In this document: positions 21,016 to 33,597 of the stretch, piece by piece
Layout: each line of letters begins with the position of its first letter
How positions within the stretch are numbered: the first letter of the stretch is position 1
Source of the DNA: Morinoia aosen
Taxonomy: Eukaryota > Arthropoda > Malacostraca > Amphipoda > Talitridae
NCBI GenBank assembly: GCA_030386875.1
Contig: CM059576.1
Coordinates: 64,107,581-64,171,580, forward strand
Length of the DNA stretch: 64,000 nt
Direction of reading: 5' to 3'
Program-made: the position numbers and the translations under genes
The notes under the pieces: generated by a model
Seen by the model: the letters and a program-made list of their open reading frames with translations, nothing else
Database searches by the model: none
What the model was told of the DNA's origin: nothing

Positions 21016-21611
21016 GGCTCTAAATAAGAAGGCATTTACGGTATTCAATACGAATGGAAGAGGTTGTATATTGCGAACATTCACTTGTCTACATTGTTGT
21101 TTTACTAACTTCTTAGTCATGCACACAAATTTCGATAAATAAAGAAGAGAATATTTGTGTTTCCCACTGCATCTCTCATTCGTAAACTTTAATTTGTGAA
21201 AGACGCCATATTTTACAACACTGAACTACATTGAAATATTCCAGAGCGAGTCACACAAATACTGCAGCGTAGAGGACGGGTGAGTTTTGCTGGCCGCAAT
21301 TCGTAATGAATCAATTTTTTTGTCTAACTTCGAAACACAGAGGGATTTTTCTCGTCAATCACTTGTTAAAAGAGAAAACAACTTCTTATCATAATTATGG
21401 CAACACTCAATCTACAAAATTCTATATCCCTGTTATTTATAAAATGCAATATTGCCATTCTACCATCATCATCTTCTGGCTGACAATATACAAAAAAAAG
21501 ATCACATTGATGAAGATATGAATCCGACGCATAAGCAAAATCAGAGCAATAAAATTAAACAAAAGATCACATTGTGAGATGAATAGATGGGAACAATTTT
21601 GTACAACAAGA
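21016..21611. other. Unassigned spacer
   Basis: No supported gene. AT-rich sequence between a family A copy and the 63-bp tandem repeat. Confidence 0.35.
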
Positions 21612-21812
21612 ATATTGATCGCCAGACAAGTATTTATTGTACAAGTTACGTGCTCATCACACCAGAGACGGAGGCAAAATGGCACCAGACAAGTATTTAT
21701 TGTACAAGTTACGAGCTCATGACTCCAGAGACGGAGGCGAAATGGCGCCAGACAAGTATTTATTGTACAAGATACATGCTCATGACACCAGAGACGGAGG
21801 CGAAATGGACGA
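21612..21812 (+). repeat. 63-bp tandem repeat, three units
   Basis: Three units starting at about 21624, 21687 and 21750 share AGACAAGTATTTATTGTACA and CAGAGACGGAGGC. The period of 63 bp keeps a reading frame open on both strands. No domain is recognised, so I read it as a minisatellite and not as a coding repeat. Confidence 0.9.
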
Positions 21813-21952
21813 CCCAGCGGATGTTTCAAACTTCTAAACAGCAGTTCTATGAAGCAGTTTTGGAGCAAAAAATTACAAGTATTGTCATTGAGGACCAGTT
21901 AAACTTACTGAATTTGTAATACTTCTATTAATGATTGATTATCAGAAAGTAT

Positions 21953-22275
21953 TAGCGTCCCTCTACCACAACAAAGGTGCTCAAAGAGAGGAAGGACGAA
22001 GGCACCATTTCGTATGGATTTAAGGGAACGCGAAATCTATCCACAATGGGCATAGAAACAGAAACAGTTGAGAAAGAAGTTCATGAAACAAGACAACAGT
22101 TGAAGAAGAAAGTAGTTGGTGCTGAAAAACAGGACAGCAGGGATCCAAAAAAGGTGGTCCTTAACATAACAAAAAACTTGTTTTCAACTTAAAGAAGGCC
22201 TACCTAACCTTTAGCTGGGGACCTCACATAATCCCTCTGGTAGCGCTAATTCTCATAGACACAATAGTTTTATAC
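21953..22275 (-). repeat. Family A repeat, near full length
   Basis: Minus orientation. Landmarks: GTCCCTCTACCACAACAAAG, GAGAGGAAGGACGAAGGCAC, AAGTTCATGAAACAAGAC, AGTAGTTGGTGCTGAAAAAC, CCTACCTAACCTTTAGC, ATACCCCTGGAGG. Confidence 0.85.
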
Positions 22276-22964
22276 CCCTGGAGGAAGCCTTTGTTATTTT
22301 AATGTGCTCTTAGTAACGAATGGATATGAAACTTTAGTCCTTGAATACAAGTCTTCATTCGAGTGCTTACCACTGCGATCAACATAGAAATGATAAAAAA
22401 TAAATTTCGATATTAGTAGGCAAGCCATCTTTGTTTCAGGGTCACTCTAGTCACAACAATCTAACATTTATTGAGAGACTTGCATTCTCTTACGCCACAC
22501 CTGAACTGGTATATCACACTGGCTCTGGAGATATTTCTTACCACTAGATCACGAATTTTACAACTTTTTAAAATTTAAGCGTACTGTACTTACCGTGTTT
22601 GGATCTATATATATATATATATTGCAATACCTAATATGTCTTTCTGTTAACATAATTATAGGATTATCGTGTGTTGAGAAATTTTAATAATACAATGTTT
22701 CAACAGTTATATAATTTTTACGTCTCTTTTATATTATCTGTTTACCATTGAAAAACATTTTTTTCAACTGTTTACCACAGCAAACAGTTTTCTAGTGCTC
22801 TAGAGAAGGAGAAGGAAAATAACACGTTTGAAAACGAAGTGCTTGAATATGAAAGAAAAGAAAAAGAAAAACCGTTTATTTTCAAAAAGGTTTTCACATG
22901 AGATATATGATAAACATATGGCTTTTAAAAATTTCTTAGTATAAGACGTCATTAGTCAAACGTA
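22276..22964. other. Unassigned AT-rich spacer
   Basis: No gene recognised. A short TA microsatellite lies at about 22607-22622. Confidence 0.4.
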
Positions 22965-23170
22965 CTATACGAGGAGTACCAATAGACAGACTATGCGTGG
23001 TCTATTAATACACAAACCATACGAGGGTTACGAATAGACAAACTATCCGAGGTGTACAAATAGGTAAACCATACGAGGCATACAAGTAGGTAAGCCATAC
23101 GAGGAGTACTAATAGACAAAACTATCCGAGGCGTACAAATGGGTTAAACCATACGAGGCATACAACCAAA
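22965..23170. repeat. About 27-bp tandem repeat, eight units
   Basis: Imperfect units of 26-28 bp on the pattern CATACGAGGNRTACNAATAG and then ACAAAC. Two subtypes alternate (CTATCCGAGG and CATACGAGG), which hints at a higher-order unit of about 54 bp. The right edge cuts into the C-terminal part of the LINE reverse transcriptase frame. Confidence 0.85.
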
Positions 23171-24060
23171 CACCAAGACTTTTTACGTTATCAACTGGTT
23201 CAATTTTATCGTCTCCAAATGTTAGCGTAAATGGCTGTAAATTTCTGGTCGTATTCTGGGATCCAAAAATAATGCACTGCGTTTTACTCGTATTAAGTTT
23301 CAGACCATTGTGGTCATGCCACAATTTCAGATTTCTTCGAAGGTTTTCAGCGTTGCTTCATGTTTCCTCCAAATCCGCTGTCGAACTTGTCATTGCAATT
23401 TGTACGTCATCAGCATACATTGAAATTTTTGTGTTTGCCGGCGTAGGGGGGAAATCATTGATGAAAATTGAAAATAGGAGCGGGCCGATGATTGAACCTT
23501 GAAGAATGCCAAAATTATTTTGTATGAATGATGATATTTTGTTATTCAAGCACACTGCATGAGAGCGGCTCAGTAGACAGCTTTCAAACCACTGAGTGTA
23601 CGAGTATAATCTGAGGTTTGAAATTTTTTTTAGAAGTTTGTTATGCTCAACACTATCAAAAGCTTTGGAGAGATCAAGTAATAGCAGGAGAGTTACTATT
23701 TTTAGCCCATATTATTGTAAATTTTTTTTTGTTATGTTAAGCAGCGCGTCTTGAGTACTGATGTTTCTTCTGTGAGAATATTGAGTGCGCTGAAGTAAAT
23801 GTGACTCGTCTAAGTAAGACGAGAGCTGGTTTGTTATTACTTTTTCCAGTATTTTGGACATGACAGGCAGGAGACTGTTTGGTTTGTAGTTTGACGCTAT
23901 GTCAATATCACCAGATTTATGTAATGGCTTTATAATATTGGATAGTTTCCATTGATCGGGAAACTTTTTTGCGGCTATAGATGTATTTATTATCAAACAA
24001 ATCAGAGGTGCTGTGACGTGGAAGCTGTCTTTTATATATTGGAGGCTAATGCCATCACCC
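23171..24060 (-). pseudogene. LINE (Jockey/CR1-like) reverse transcriptase relic
   Basis: Minus-strand translation, across three frames, gives RT motifs in order: GDGISLQYIKDSF, FPDQWKLSNIIKPLHKSGDI, NYKPNSLLPVMSKILEK, then LLLLDLSKAFDSVEH (first catalytic Asp), GILQGSIIGPLLFSIFINDF, MYADDVQIAM (catalytic YADD) and KTQCIIFGS, ending at KSLGVWL. This is the standard order of a non-LTR retrotransposon RT. Frameshifts separate the pieces near 23700 and near 23560. No endonuclease domain is visible upstream, as expected for a 5'-truncated copy. The clade is a guess from motif style. Confidence 0.85.
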
Positions 24061-26259
24061 TACATACAATGTCACATGGATGCCACATGGTTAGTTAGTG
24101 GTTTCGTGGATTTCAGCTGGCAAAATGAATTTGCCACTGAATATACTCATCATAGCCATGTTAGGACATTGAATGCTGTTTTTGATATGTGGGGTCCACG
24201 TGGGATTTCCTATTGGCTACCACATTGGGTTTACGTGAATTTCCCATATGGGAGGCACGTGTGTATGCAACGCACTTGCTTTCAAACGTCATTGTTAAAA
24301 AACCATTGTATAGCCATATAATGAAATTGTGGTTATACGTGTTTTGATAAATCGCGGAAATGTCCTCTCAGAGCTCATATTAAATTCTGCATATAAAATC
24401 AATAACCATCTTACACGTCTGATTAGTCCCAAATTTAACTGCTGTTAGCTTCTGGGTCAAGTATATTCTTCATTTTTTGTAGTATTCAGGGTGAAGCTGA
24501 AGTAAAAGAAATTCCATGTGCTAAAAAAAACTAACATTCGCCTTATCAAGACTTAGTTGTGTCTTATTCAGTTTTAATGAGCATTTGAAACATTTGGAAT
24601 AACTAATAATGTTATCTTTGTGTAAGAAGTAGTATGCTGATATCTTTGGACGCAAATTGTAATGATTAAATTCTATATATGCGCGTGATACCATTTCAAA
24701 ATCTTTCGTTTGATAATACTGACAGACAGAAAACACCAATAGGTAAATTGATAGGCACACAAGTAACTATTTTGATAAGTTTTAACGTTTCGATTTCGAA
24801 AGCATTTGCATCTAGCAGCTCAATCGTTCAGACTGGATTAAACGACGAACGGATCCCCTCGCCTTCCTCTCCTCTAGACGCTTGGGCGGCATTTGGCGCC
24901 CGTGTTCAGCCGAGACCGTTAGTTCAACTGAGCTGCTCAAGACATGATCAGTGTTAAGTGTGCTCCTCCAGATTTCTATGAACATCATTCAATTCACAGT
25001 ATTAGTTAAATAATTAATGAGACAAGATTCTCACTGTCGATGTTAGAGACATTAATTTCATGCGCTGCTGGTTAAGACGTTATAAGAGATAAATTATTCG
25101 TTACTTTTTGTTGAACTGGAGCTAATTTTGGGGCTGAAGTTTTCCTAATCTGATATTAATAGTACAGTGTTTTCTCTCTTAAGCACACCGTTGTGACGGG
25201 AAATGATACGACGCTGGAAATCGTTTAAAAATATTATGCAAATTTCTAATTCTTGAAGATATGTAAACCTTTCCCTGAAGGGTTCCCAAAAGGGTTGGAT
25301 TCGAAACAAGTGTTGCTATTAAATTGTGAGTACAAATTAAGTTCTCTTAATAACAAGGCGATGAAAATGATAACTAGTGTAAATTTTTGATTGAAATCAA
25401 TAGTAACAACTACTACGTTCAAGGTGAAATAAAAGTTTGTATTTAAGGACAGGAGGACGCCACCTACAGTGAACAGAGAAAGCTTTAATATTTCAAGTGA
25501 ATGTGCGCATGCTTAAGAATATTTTCTACAAATTCGATTAGGGCAGTAGAAATTCTTTCACAAATATGCATTCAACATTACCGTTACATTAATTCATCAT
25601 GTATCGGAGTAGTAGTATGATACTTCTAACGCGAGTGGCAAGAGCCCATCTTTAAAGTTATATGACTTGTTCACCAAAAATTTTAAATGTTCGGGTGGCC
25701 TTTCAGAAGAAAATGTAGTGAACTTCTATATTTATTCTCCGTTGTCGACGTTAATAAGACTTTAATTGCGTAATTTTTCAACCTGTGCTGAAAGAATATG
25801 ATTTCTTCGAATTCATAATGTTATACCAGACTGGTCCTAATCATAATTGCAAATAGTATAATTGAAGGTTCGTTTTTTGTCAACAGTTTACTTTGGTATT
25901 TGAACTAGAAGATTTAAAAATATATTCGAAAGCATTTTAAGTCTAAAATACTCATATCAAATCCATCAGTGCAATTCTTTGCTTGATAAGTTTTGTTTCT
26001 TATTTCTTACTTCGTGAATTACTTCGCTACCTTTTATTTTGAAGGTTTATCAGTCTTCATAATATTTTTAGGGCAATGCGGTTTCCTAGGAATTATTCTA
26101 GTCCAAAGTATTATTTGATTATTGTCGTACGTGAGTGTACCCTGGTAAAACAAATGAAAGCACGTCAGCTGGCACAAACCTTGATCGGGTGCGAGAGAAT
26201 GATTAAATTTACGTCCCCATAAGCTGTGGTTTTTTTCTATTTATACAAGCATTGTCATC
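24061..26259. other. Unassigned spacer between LINE relic and CACTA-like region
   Basis: I recognise no domain in either strand. If the CACTA-like element at 26.3-31.8 kb is complete, its left end should lie here, but I did not find a terminus matching the one at 31.8 kb. An open frame at 24013-24321 has no recognisable domain. Confidence 0.35.
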
Positions 26260-26321
26260 TTGATAACGATAAAGAAGCATCAAATGACTAATTTATTTTT
26301 CAGTTATACTTTCAGTTCAGA

Positions 26322-28383
26322 TTTGATGAGGAGGAAAAGGAACTATTATCAAATTAATAAAAACTCTCAGTTAATTTGGAGTGAAATTGAAAATGAAGCT
26401 GCATTGAAAAAAATGGACAGACATAATAATTTAGCGAATCCGGATGAAAATACCGGTGAACTGACTGCATATATTCACAAAGTTCGAGAGAACAAAGTCT
26501 CTTTGAAGTTCCGTCATTTTCACGCGTGAATGATGAAAAACTATCTGAAGCTAGAGTTGGAGATTCCACGGAAACCGAAGTGACTTTGGCGAATGAAAAT
26601 GAAGATGATATTATTGAAAATGAATCAAACGAAACGGACAGGCTGTCTTTAAATGATTCGGAAGAGTTATCTGAATTGAGTGAAGTTGAAAATGCTAATG
26701 CACCTGTGAGCAAAGGCACCATTAAAGACGATTTAAGACAACGGGCCATTAGGAATAATCATTCTTACCAATCTCTCAATGAATTACTGTCCATAATAAA
26801 AAAAACATCACCCGGACGACAACCTCCCTCAAGATGCTCGAACGCTGTTTCGAATTAAAAGCAGTCACAATATCGTAGCTTGCGCAGAAGGAAAGTTTGC
26901 ATACTTTGGTATTTTGAAAGGTATAAATGAGTGCTTCAGTTCTAACTATAAGCTGAATGCGGAACAATTGGTTTTTAATTTATCTTTCAACATGGACGGT
27001 GTGCCACTTTTTAAATCAAGTAGCATTGCGTTTTGGCCAATACTGTGTTCCGTTGAAAACTTCGGAGACGGAAATCCATTTTTTGTGGCAATATATTGTG
27101 GACATGGTAAGCCTGATCTCAATTTATATTTAAAAGATTTAATCGAATCGATGAATTAAAAAAAAATTCGAGCGATGGAATAACGATTGGTTCTACAACT
27201 TATGCAGTTAAATTACACAACTTCATTTGTGATGCTCCTGCTCGTGCATTCCTAAAACAATGTAAATGCCATGGGGGTTACTTTGCATGTGAGAAATGTA
27301 CTGTAAAAGGTGTTTACAAGAATAAAGCGATATCATATGAGAACTTAAACTCAGAGTTGCTCACAGACGAATCTTTTAAAAATAGGACTCAAACTGAACA
27401 TCATGTTGGTAGTTCCCGTTAAAAAATCTAGCTGTTGGATTGGTAACAAAATTTACCTGTGACCCTATGCATCTACTTTATCTTGGATTTATGAGGAAGC
27501 TTATGCATCTATGGTATCATGTTCGCCCGTACAAAATGACTCCTCACAGTAAAACTAGCCTAAACCAAACACTGGAAGAAGTATCGAAGTGGACTCCGAT
27601 CGAGTTCACAAGGAGACCAAGAAGCTTGAAAGAATTAGAGAGATTCAAGGCAGTTAAGTTCCGTACATTCCTTTCATTTAAAGGACCTGCATGCTTATCA
27701 GCTATAATATAATCAATGAAGAAATGTATAACCCCTTTTTAATTCTCTCAGTATTAGTTAGAATTCTTAGCGACCCAAAGCATCAAGATAGTGAAAATTT
27801 AGACTATGCCAACAAATTGCTTGAACAGTTTGTTTATAGATATTCAACCCTATACAATCTTTGCAGCGTTTCTTATAATGTCTATATCCTAATTCATATA
27901 ACTTCTGACGTTAAATTGTACGGGCCTCTTGATACATCTGGTGCATTCAAGTTTGAAAATGTGTTGGGTATGTTGAAAATAAGAATTCGTTCTGGAAAAA
28001 TGTCAATAGAGCAAGCTTGCAATCGCGTTTCAGAAATGAACTGTTTCAAATCTTGCAAAAATAAAGCACCAGAGGTGAAAAAGTCGTTAACAAAACTGCA
28101 ATTACCAAATGGGACAATTATACCGAGCAAAAGGAAGGACTCGTGTTGTTTGCTCAAAAATTATGAAATTGTTTTCGTGATGCAAATTACAAATCAATGT
28201 GTCGTAGCAAATCTTTTCCGTAAAAAATCCAGATTATTTAGATACCCCTGTGATTCATCCATATTGAAAATTTATAAAGTAAGCTTGGATTTAAAGAAAA
28301 TAACAATAAGTGTGAATGATATTGATCTGAAATGTTACATATTTCTTAGAAAACAGGGCTACGCAGTATTTCCTATGATTTGA
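26322..28383 (+). pseudogene. CACTA/EnSpm-like transposase, broken by frameshifts and stops
   Basis: Reading across frames gives one recognisable protein of the arthropod/cnidarian CACTA-like transposase family. Order: a basic N terminus (MRRKRNYY), an acidic Ser-rich stretch, then IKDDLRQRAIRNNHSYQSLN, LPQDARTLFRI, FNMDGVPLFKSSSIAFWPIL, NPFFVAIYCGHGKPDLN, FICDAPARAFLKQCKCHGGY followed by CEKCTVKG, CDPMHLLYLGFMRKLMHLWY, FRTFLSFKGPACL, LYNLCSVSYNVYILIHITSD and YGPLDTSGAFKFENVLG. A splice-acceptor-like CTTTCAG lies just before it. Breaks occur near 26520, 26810, 27160, 27420 and 27700. The last 230 codons (27691-28383) are still open. The assignment rests on the motif series; the superfamily name is my best judgement. 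Confidence 0.75.
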
Positions 28384-28410
28384 AAATTTAATGTCCTTGT
28401 ATTTTCTAGT

Positions 28411-29487
28411 CAGACGAAATGTTTTCTGTCGTTATCTTCAAAGATACCAATGAGGTTGAAATTGTTCCTTCATCATGGTGCGAATATTCAGGGAACAAGT
28501 TTTTGCTAATTGGCTTTCAGGAATGTCCATGCAAAAAACGTCTGTGATGATAAAAAAGTGCGTGAAGCCTGAATGGCGAAATTGGAGTCCCCTTCACTGC
28601 ATCTTGAAAGGCACTGCAACAACGTACGAAGCGGCCGTAGCTAAGCGACATGAAGCTGAGTTCATTACGGAAACGGAAAGTTGCAGTAGCCCTGAATAGA
28701 GGAAGCGGAAAGCTTCAACGAGAAAATCGGTTGATTTGCGCTGTCCTTCGACTCCTCCTCCTCCTAAGAAACTCCATGTTGGTAGCGCACTGCTTCAGTC
28801 TCCTCTCTCAACCTCCAGGGCTATTTATGCTTCTGGTTGTAAGTAGATGTCAATAGGAATCATTTTTTTTTGTTCACTAATAAAAACAATTTTAAACTAT
28901 GAAGTAACTGCTGTAATGACGCCATTTTTGTTGTTGCATGCTAAATAGTTTTCATGTCTTCAGTTTTTCTTATTTTGACTTTGTTTGTAACTTTCAGTAT
29001 TTTATATAATTAGACCTGCAGTAATATCATTCATTCCTTATCAGCTTCCGAAGTACATCAGAGCGACTGGAAAAAACAATTTGAGGAAGAAGGTGAAGAA
29101 ATTTTAAGCAAAATAATTATTATTGTTGTAGCACAGCAAAAGTTCTTCAAGGAAATTGCTGGTGCGAAAGACGATTTGAAAACGGTAAAAAATATACAGA
29201 GCCACTTCAAAATGAACAAGCAACAATATTTCCGACTATTTCACCAGAACTGCCTATCAAAAGCCTTGATGAATTGGATAAAATGGAAAAAACGCTCGAA
29301 AATGAAGAGAAACGTGTTCATGTAACTAAGGAACTTTCTCTAATTGGAGGGTCAAAAGGCTCAAGCGTTGTGTTCAACATCATGAACTCATTATTGGTAA
29401 AAGATGTCGTTAATAAGTTCAGTCTTCTTAGGTAAAAACAGAAACGGCCATTCAAAAGTTTAAAAATCTACGATTGTGTAATAGGTA
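28411..29487 (+). pseudogene. DUF4806-type gene, intron-containing, with disabling mutations
   Basis: Starts after an acceptor-like TTGTATTTTCTAG. The first exon gives SVVIFKDTNEVEIVPSSWC, then after a frameshift and a stop WRNWSPLHCILKGTATTYEA and a PPPPKKLH segment, ending at a GTAAGT donor near 28839. A second exon starts after CCTTATCAG near 29042. The DUF4806 domain follows: LPIKSLDELDKMEKTLENEE, VTKELSLIGGSKGSS, an in-frame TAA, KQKRPFKSLKIYDCVI, then a GTAAGT donor near 29485. DUF4806 proteins are abundant in arthropod and cnidarian genomes and their function is unknown. Lying 27 bp after the transposase on the same strand suggests it belonged to the same element. It is not functional now. 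Confidence 0.7.
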
Positions 29488-31574
29488 AGTTTTTTTATGT
29501 CATTTATAACAGTCTTCCATCTGACATACACAGATATATTACAAAACAAAATATCCAACCTTTTTTATGTCTATATATAGACTAGAAAAATGGAGTGCAT
29601 TAATCGAGTAACATATTGTTCATATTCAATACGTATGCGCGATGATGGAATGGCTTATGTTTCTAACGATAGAAGCAGCAAAGAAGTCACCACACTGTAA
29701 AGAGCTCTCTCTCTACACGACCTCAACAAGTTCCTGCCTGCCAGCCTCAACAACGCAAGAGATAGGAGCAGAGGAAGGGCTGATCGAACGAATCCCGCTG
29801 AGGAGTCAACAGAGCAAGCATTTGATTGAAAAAGTTAGAAGCAGCTCGACGAAAAGTAACTAACATTTTATCATGGAAATGGATGAGGTTTGTTGGTAGC
29901 ATTTATTTTGTCAATGTTTTGTCGTTATACAATAGAAATATGCCATGAAGAACAAATTTACACCACAAAATGCATAAACATGTATTAATAACTATTATAT
30001 ATGAATTAGAATATGGTAAGTGAATTGTTAGGAAATGTTAATGCATTTGGAGGTCAAATTCATTCTTCATAGTACATTTATGTAAACTCATGATGTTTCG
30101 AATTTAAAAATTAGACTTAGAGCTGCCATTTCATTAAAGGAATTTACTTTGCTACTTGCAAATGCTAAGAAAAATCAAGAATGAACGATTCAGTAAAAAT
30201 GTTTTTTCGAGTCTGAATGCTGAGGTTTGCACTGCGATTTAATTATAGGAATTTGGTTTACTTTGAAAAATAGCTAAATATCATAACTGGATTATTAATC
30301 TAGTAGCATGATTTATGAATTAGAATATATAACTATCACTGTATTAGTGGAATTTCATTTTTTCTAAAAATTGTTGCGAAATTAAAAATAAAGCAAAAAT
30401 GACTTTTTACAGCACGTTTTTTCATTCCAAATTAATGTTGCGGTTATCTACTCCGTGAAAAGTTGATGAATGTGCTTCTACACACACACACACACACACA
30501 CACATACACACACACACACACACCTTCACACACACACACTGTCCTGTCAAATTATTTGGTATCAGTAGCTACATATGCTAATTCAAGTGGTTTATGTAGG
30601 ACTGTGTGAGTCTGTAGTACTCTAGTGAAATTTGAGGACAACCGATCTCAAATTTTACTAAATTACTTCAGATTCATCATGGTGAGACTTCCACTTTAAT
30701 ATAAAGTCAACGACGGTTCACAGATGGGTGCCTCTTGGGAGACCGTGGAAATGACCCTCTTTACTCTACGTTTATAACACTTAGTTGAATTTAATTGGAA
30801 TGATGATTTCTTTTCGAGCCTTCTGTACTGTAAAATGTTTTCAAGACGTAATTTATTTTATAAAATTTTTTTCAGTAGTTAGACAAAGTGTTTTCAGTTG
30901 GATATTTTCAATAAGCTCATTATTTAACTTTTATAAATAAAAATACTGTATCTAATTATTAATTGTTTCATGTTTCAGAGATTCAGACGGTTTTGCAAAG
31001 ATGATTGAATTGCGGGTGAAAATCAACCTAACAAACATCATTAAGGAGTGGGTATGAAATGATTGTTCATATGACTAGCTATAAAATTCTTTTACATGGA
31101 ATCGAGTAGGCAAGTTATTCATTTTACCAAAATTGTTAGTTACATTGATATGAACTTATCTTCATTGACCTGTAATTGATTGCTCTTCTTCATAATTTTA
31201 GTAAGTTTAAATTTAACCCTTCCTAATCTGCGTGTTTTTATTTGACAATTTAATAACAAAAAACAGTTTTGTTGGTAGTGTACTTTAGATGGAATATATC
31301 TAATTTACTATACCTAGATGGGTTCAAAGTCAAGTTCCTGCTGTTTTTATCCGTTTCTGTTTAGTGATTGATAACACAAGGAAGTGGAAGTAGGTATCTA
31401 GGGTGTTAGAATGTTTTGCAAACTCTAAAAATATCACGAATAATGTAGTTAGTATGATTAGTAAATGAATTTTTGAATGACTAATCCTGTAGTGATATTA
31501 TCACTATAATACTTTCAGAAAGTTCCGTAGACATTCCATTTAATATCAGTAGTGGATATTCTCTTAAGAGGTAT
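29488..31574. other. Presumed internal part of the CACTA-like element; no gene recognised
   Basis: AT-rich sequence. A short acceptor/donor-bounded segment at about 30979-31050 (CATGTTTCAG ... GGAGTGGGTATG) could be a last, degraded exon of the DUF4806 gene, but its translation is not convincing. A CA microsatellite is embedded at 30480. Confidence 0.35.
30480..30538 (+). repeat. CA dinucleotide microsatellite
   Basis: About 58 bp of CA repeats, interrupted at about 30505 and 30523. Confidence 0.95.
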
Positions 31575-31826
31575 GTGCTGGTGACCCTGGTGGATGTTGA
31601 TTTCTAAATTCCTGCCTTCAGAGTTGAGGGGGACATCATTGGAATATTTGTATATTATATTCCCAGGATATTTGATTCTGATGTCCTCTGGATGTCTGCT
31701 TGTAATATCCCCTGAATGTGTACAAATTTGTATATCGCGAGGATGTTATCAAAGGACAATCCTGGGACATCCTGAGATGATATCCTCTGAATATCCTACG
31801 AACAAACGAATGCTGCCTGGGCAGTA
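31575..31826. repeat. Subterminal repeat field and right terminus of a CACTA-like element
   Basis: Roughly ten short motifs of the form GGAT(A/G)TCC, GATGTCC, AGGATGT or GACATCC occur in both orientations within 250 bp, ending in the near-palindrome CTGCCTGGGCAGTAG at 31812-31826. Dense short motifs in both orientations next to the terminus are typical of CACTA/EnSpm elements, where they bind transposase. In reverse complement the end reads CTACTGCCCAGGCAG. A perfect CACTA start is not present, and the matching left end was not found. Confidence 0.55.
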
Positions 31827-32104
31827 GCCACAAACTCATTCTTCATAAATACTTAATGAAAACTCAATGAAGGCACGGTCCAGTAAATACTCGCTATTTT
31901 CAACATTACTCGCAAACATCGACTTTAAATTTGAGATAAATATTAAACTACAGTTTTACCTACCGCAGCCAAAGTGTTAGGAGAGCCAACTGACGAGAAA
32001 TTAGTCATGGTTCGGATTTATGTCAAATATTGAACCAAATTTTATGGCTGGATACCACTTTTAATCCTCTGTGAACACGAGTATTTCCCTGCAGGCTCCC
32101 TACA
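31827..32104. other. Unassigned spacer
   Basis: No gene recognised. Confidence 0.35.
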
Positions 32105-32325
32105 CATAGAGCTAGTCAGGAAATAAGTTCCTGAAAAATTGATCAAAACTTCAGAAAAAAAATGTCAGCGCCGAAAAAAAAGGAACCATGAACTGGACAA
32201 CAGGCTTTCAACGAATCAGAATCGATTTCAACAACACGAAGCCTACCTAAACCTTTAGCCGTAACCCTCACATGCTCCCTCTAGAAATGCCAGATCCCAT
32301 CATCACAGTGTGTCCTCTTGAGGGG
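32105..32325 (-). repeat. Diverged family A repeat
   Basis: A minus-orientation copy lacking the tail half. Landmarks: GAACCATGAACTGGACAACA, GAAGCCTACCTAAACCTTTA, CCCTCACATGCTCCCTCTAG and GTCCTCTTGAGGGG. Confidence 0.6.
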
Positions 32326-33101
32326 TTATTTTATAAAAATCGTACCAACAAATAATATTAATTTTTTTTTGTAAAGGCAAATTTCACCATTCATTGTGTT
32401 ACCGTTGAGTTAAAGGCTCACTACAAAAATTTATTCCTGTGACTAGCTAGAAGTAATTCATAATTATAATGGGTTATTTCATGTCTGCAATGATTTTATA
32501 AAAAAACTTAAACGTCTGAACTTCTCACTCATGAATGGCTAAGTGACTAAATGTTAACGAGACCTACAATTTTTTCAGATCAGTCCAGTGCATAGGCTTT
32601 GTGTATATAATGTAATGGTTCATTGGACTTTTTTAAATTTCCAGAGGTCGTCTACCATTGCGATAAATTTTTTCTCATGGAGACGACTAATTCGATGCTG
32701 CACTTTCTCTCGAGCGATATTCATGGATTGCCCCTTTCTAACGGAAATAACTTTCGAAAACTAAAAACCTGTTGTATTTCACCGGCATAAAATGCCGGTT
32801 CCGTCTAGGTTCTGGCGCAAATAATTCGTGTTTTACCTTTAATTCATCATGAAACTATATTTTCAGGGGCCGAATGATTAGGTAGGCTGTTTACGGTCAT
32901 CCTGTACCCAATCTATTTACTTTAATTTTCAGGTTCCCGTTAAAAGTTCAGCGAACACTTCAACGGAATTTGAATAGGACCCGCTCGCGAAGAAAGTTAC
33001 ACTAGACAAAAACTCACCGCGCATAACTACAAGTGATTAAAAAGGCGGTTGGTAGCCCGTTTTGTTGCTTAGTATGTTTGTTCTTAGTTCATCAATATTG
33101 A
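32326..33101. other. Unassigned spacer
   Basis: No gene recognised. It ends at the piggyBac left terminus, where TTGA (33098-33101) stands in place of TTAA. Confidence 0.35.
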
Positions 33102-33597
33102 CCCATTCCGTACCATCGGGATTTTAAAGTCCCACTTTTTTAACATGAATATTTCAAGGTTTTTCGATGTTTTTCACGAGCAGTAATAATTTAGTGGCCG
33201 GGGTAGAAGTACTCATTATTTGTAGATTTGGAGCCGGAAGTGACGTCATCTCTTTGCACACGAAGTTTCAGAATGTCGCATAAAAAGAAGGAATATTGGG
33301 AGCGGCTGCAAAGTCAGGTTTCTCTTCTACAAGTTAATAATTTCAACTAATGGTTTTGTTCTCATTGACACGTTTTGTACCTAGTATTTAACCATGAAAA
33401 GTTTTATACTGAAAAATTTATTTATATGCTAATTTATCGTCAATTGAAATTTGTGGGACTTCAAAGTCTCGGTGGGTTTCCGAGGGCTCAGTGATTTTTT
33501 TCTTGCGCTTTTTCAAGTCTTCCCGTTTTGACCAAGCGTTCTATTATATAATATAATTGTTTCAAGTCGAAAACCCTCACTACAAATGAAATTTTAG

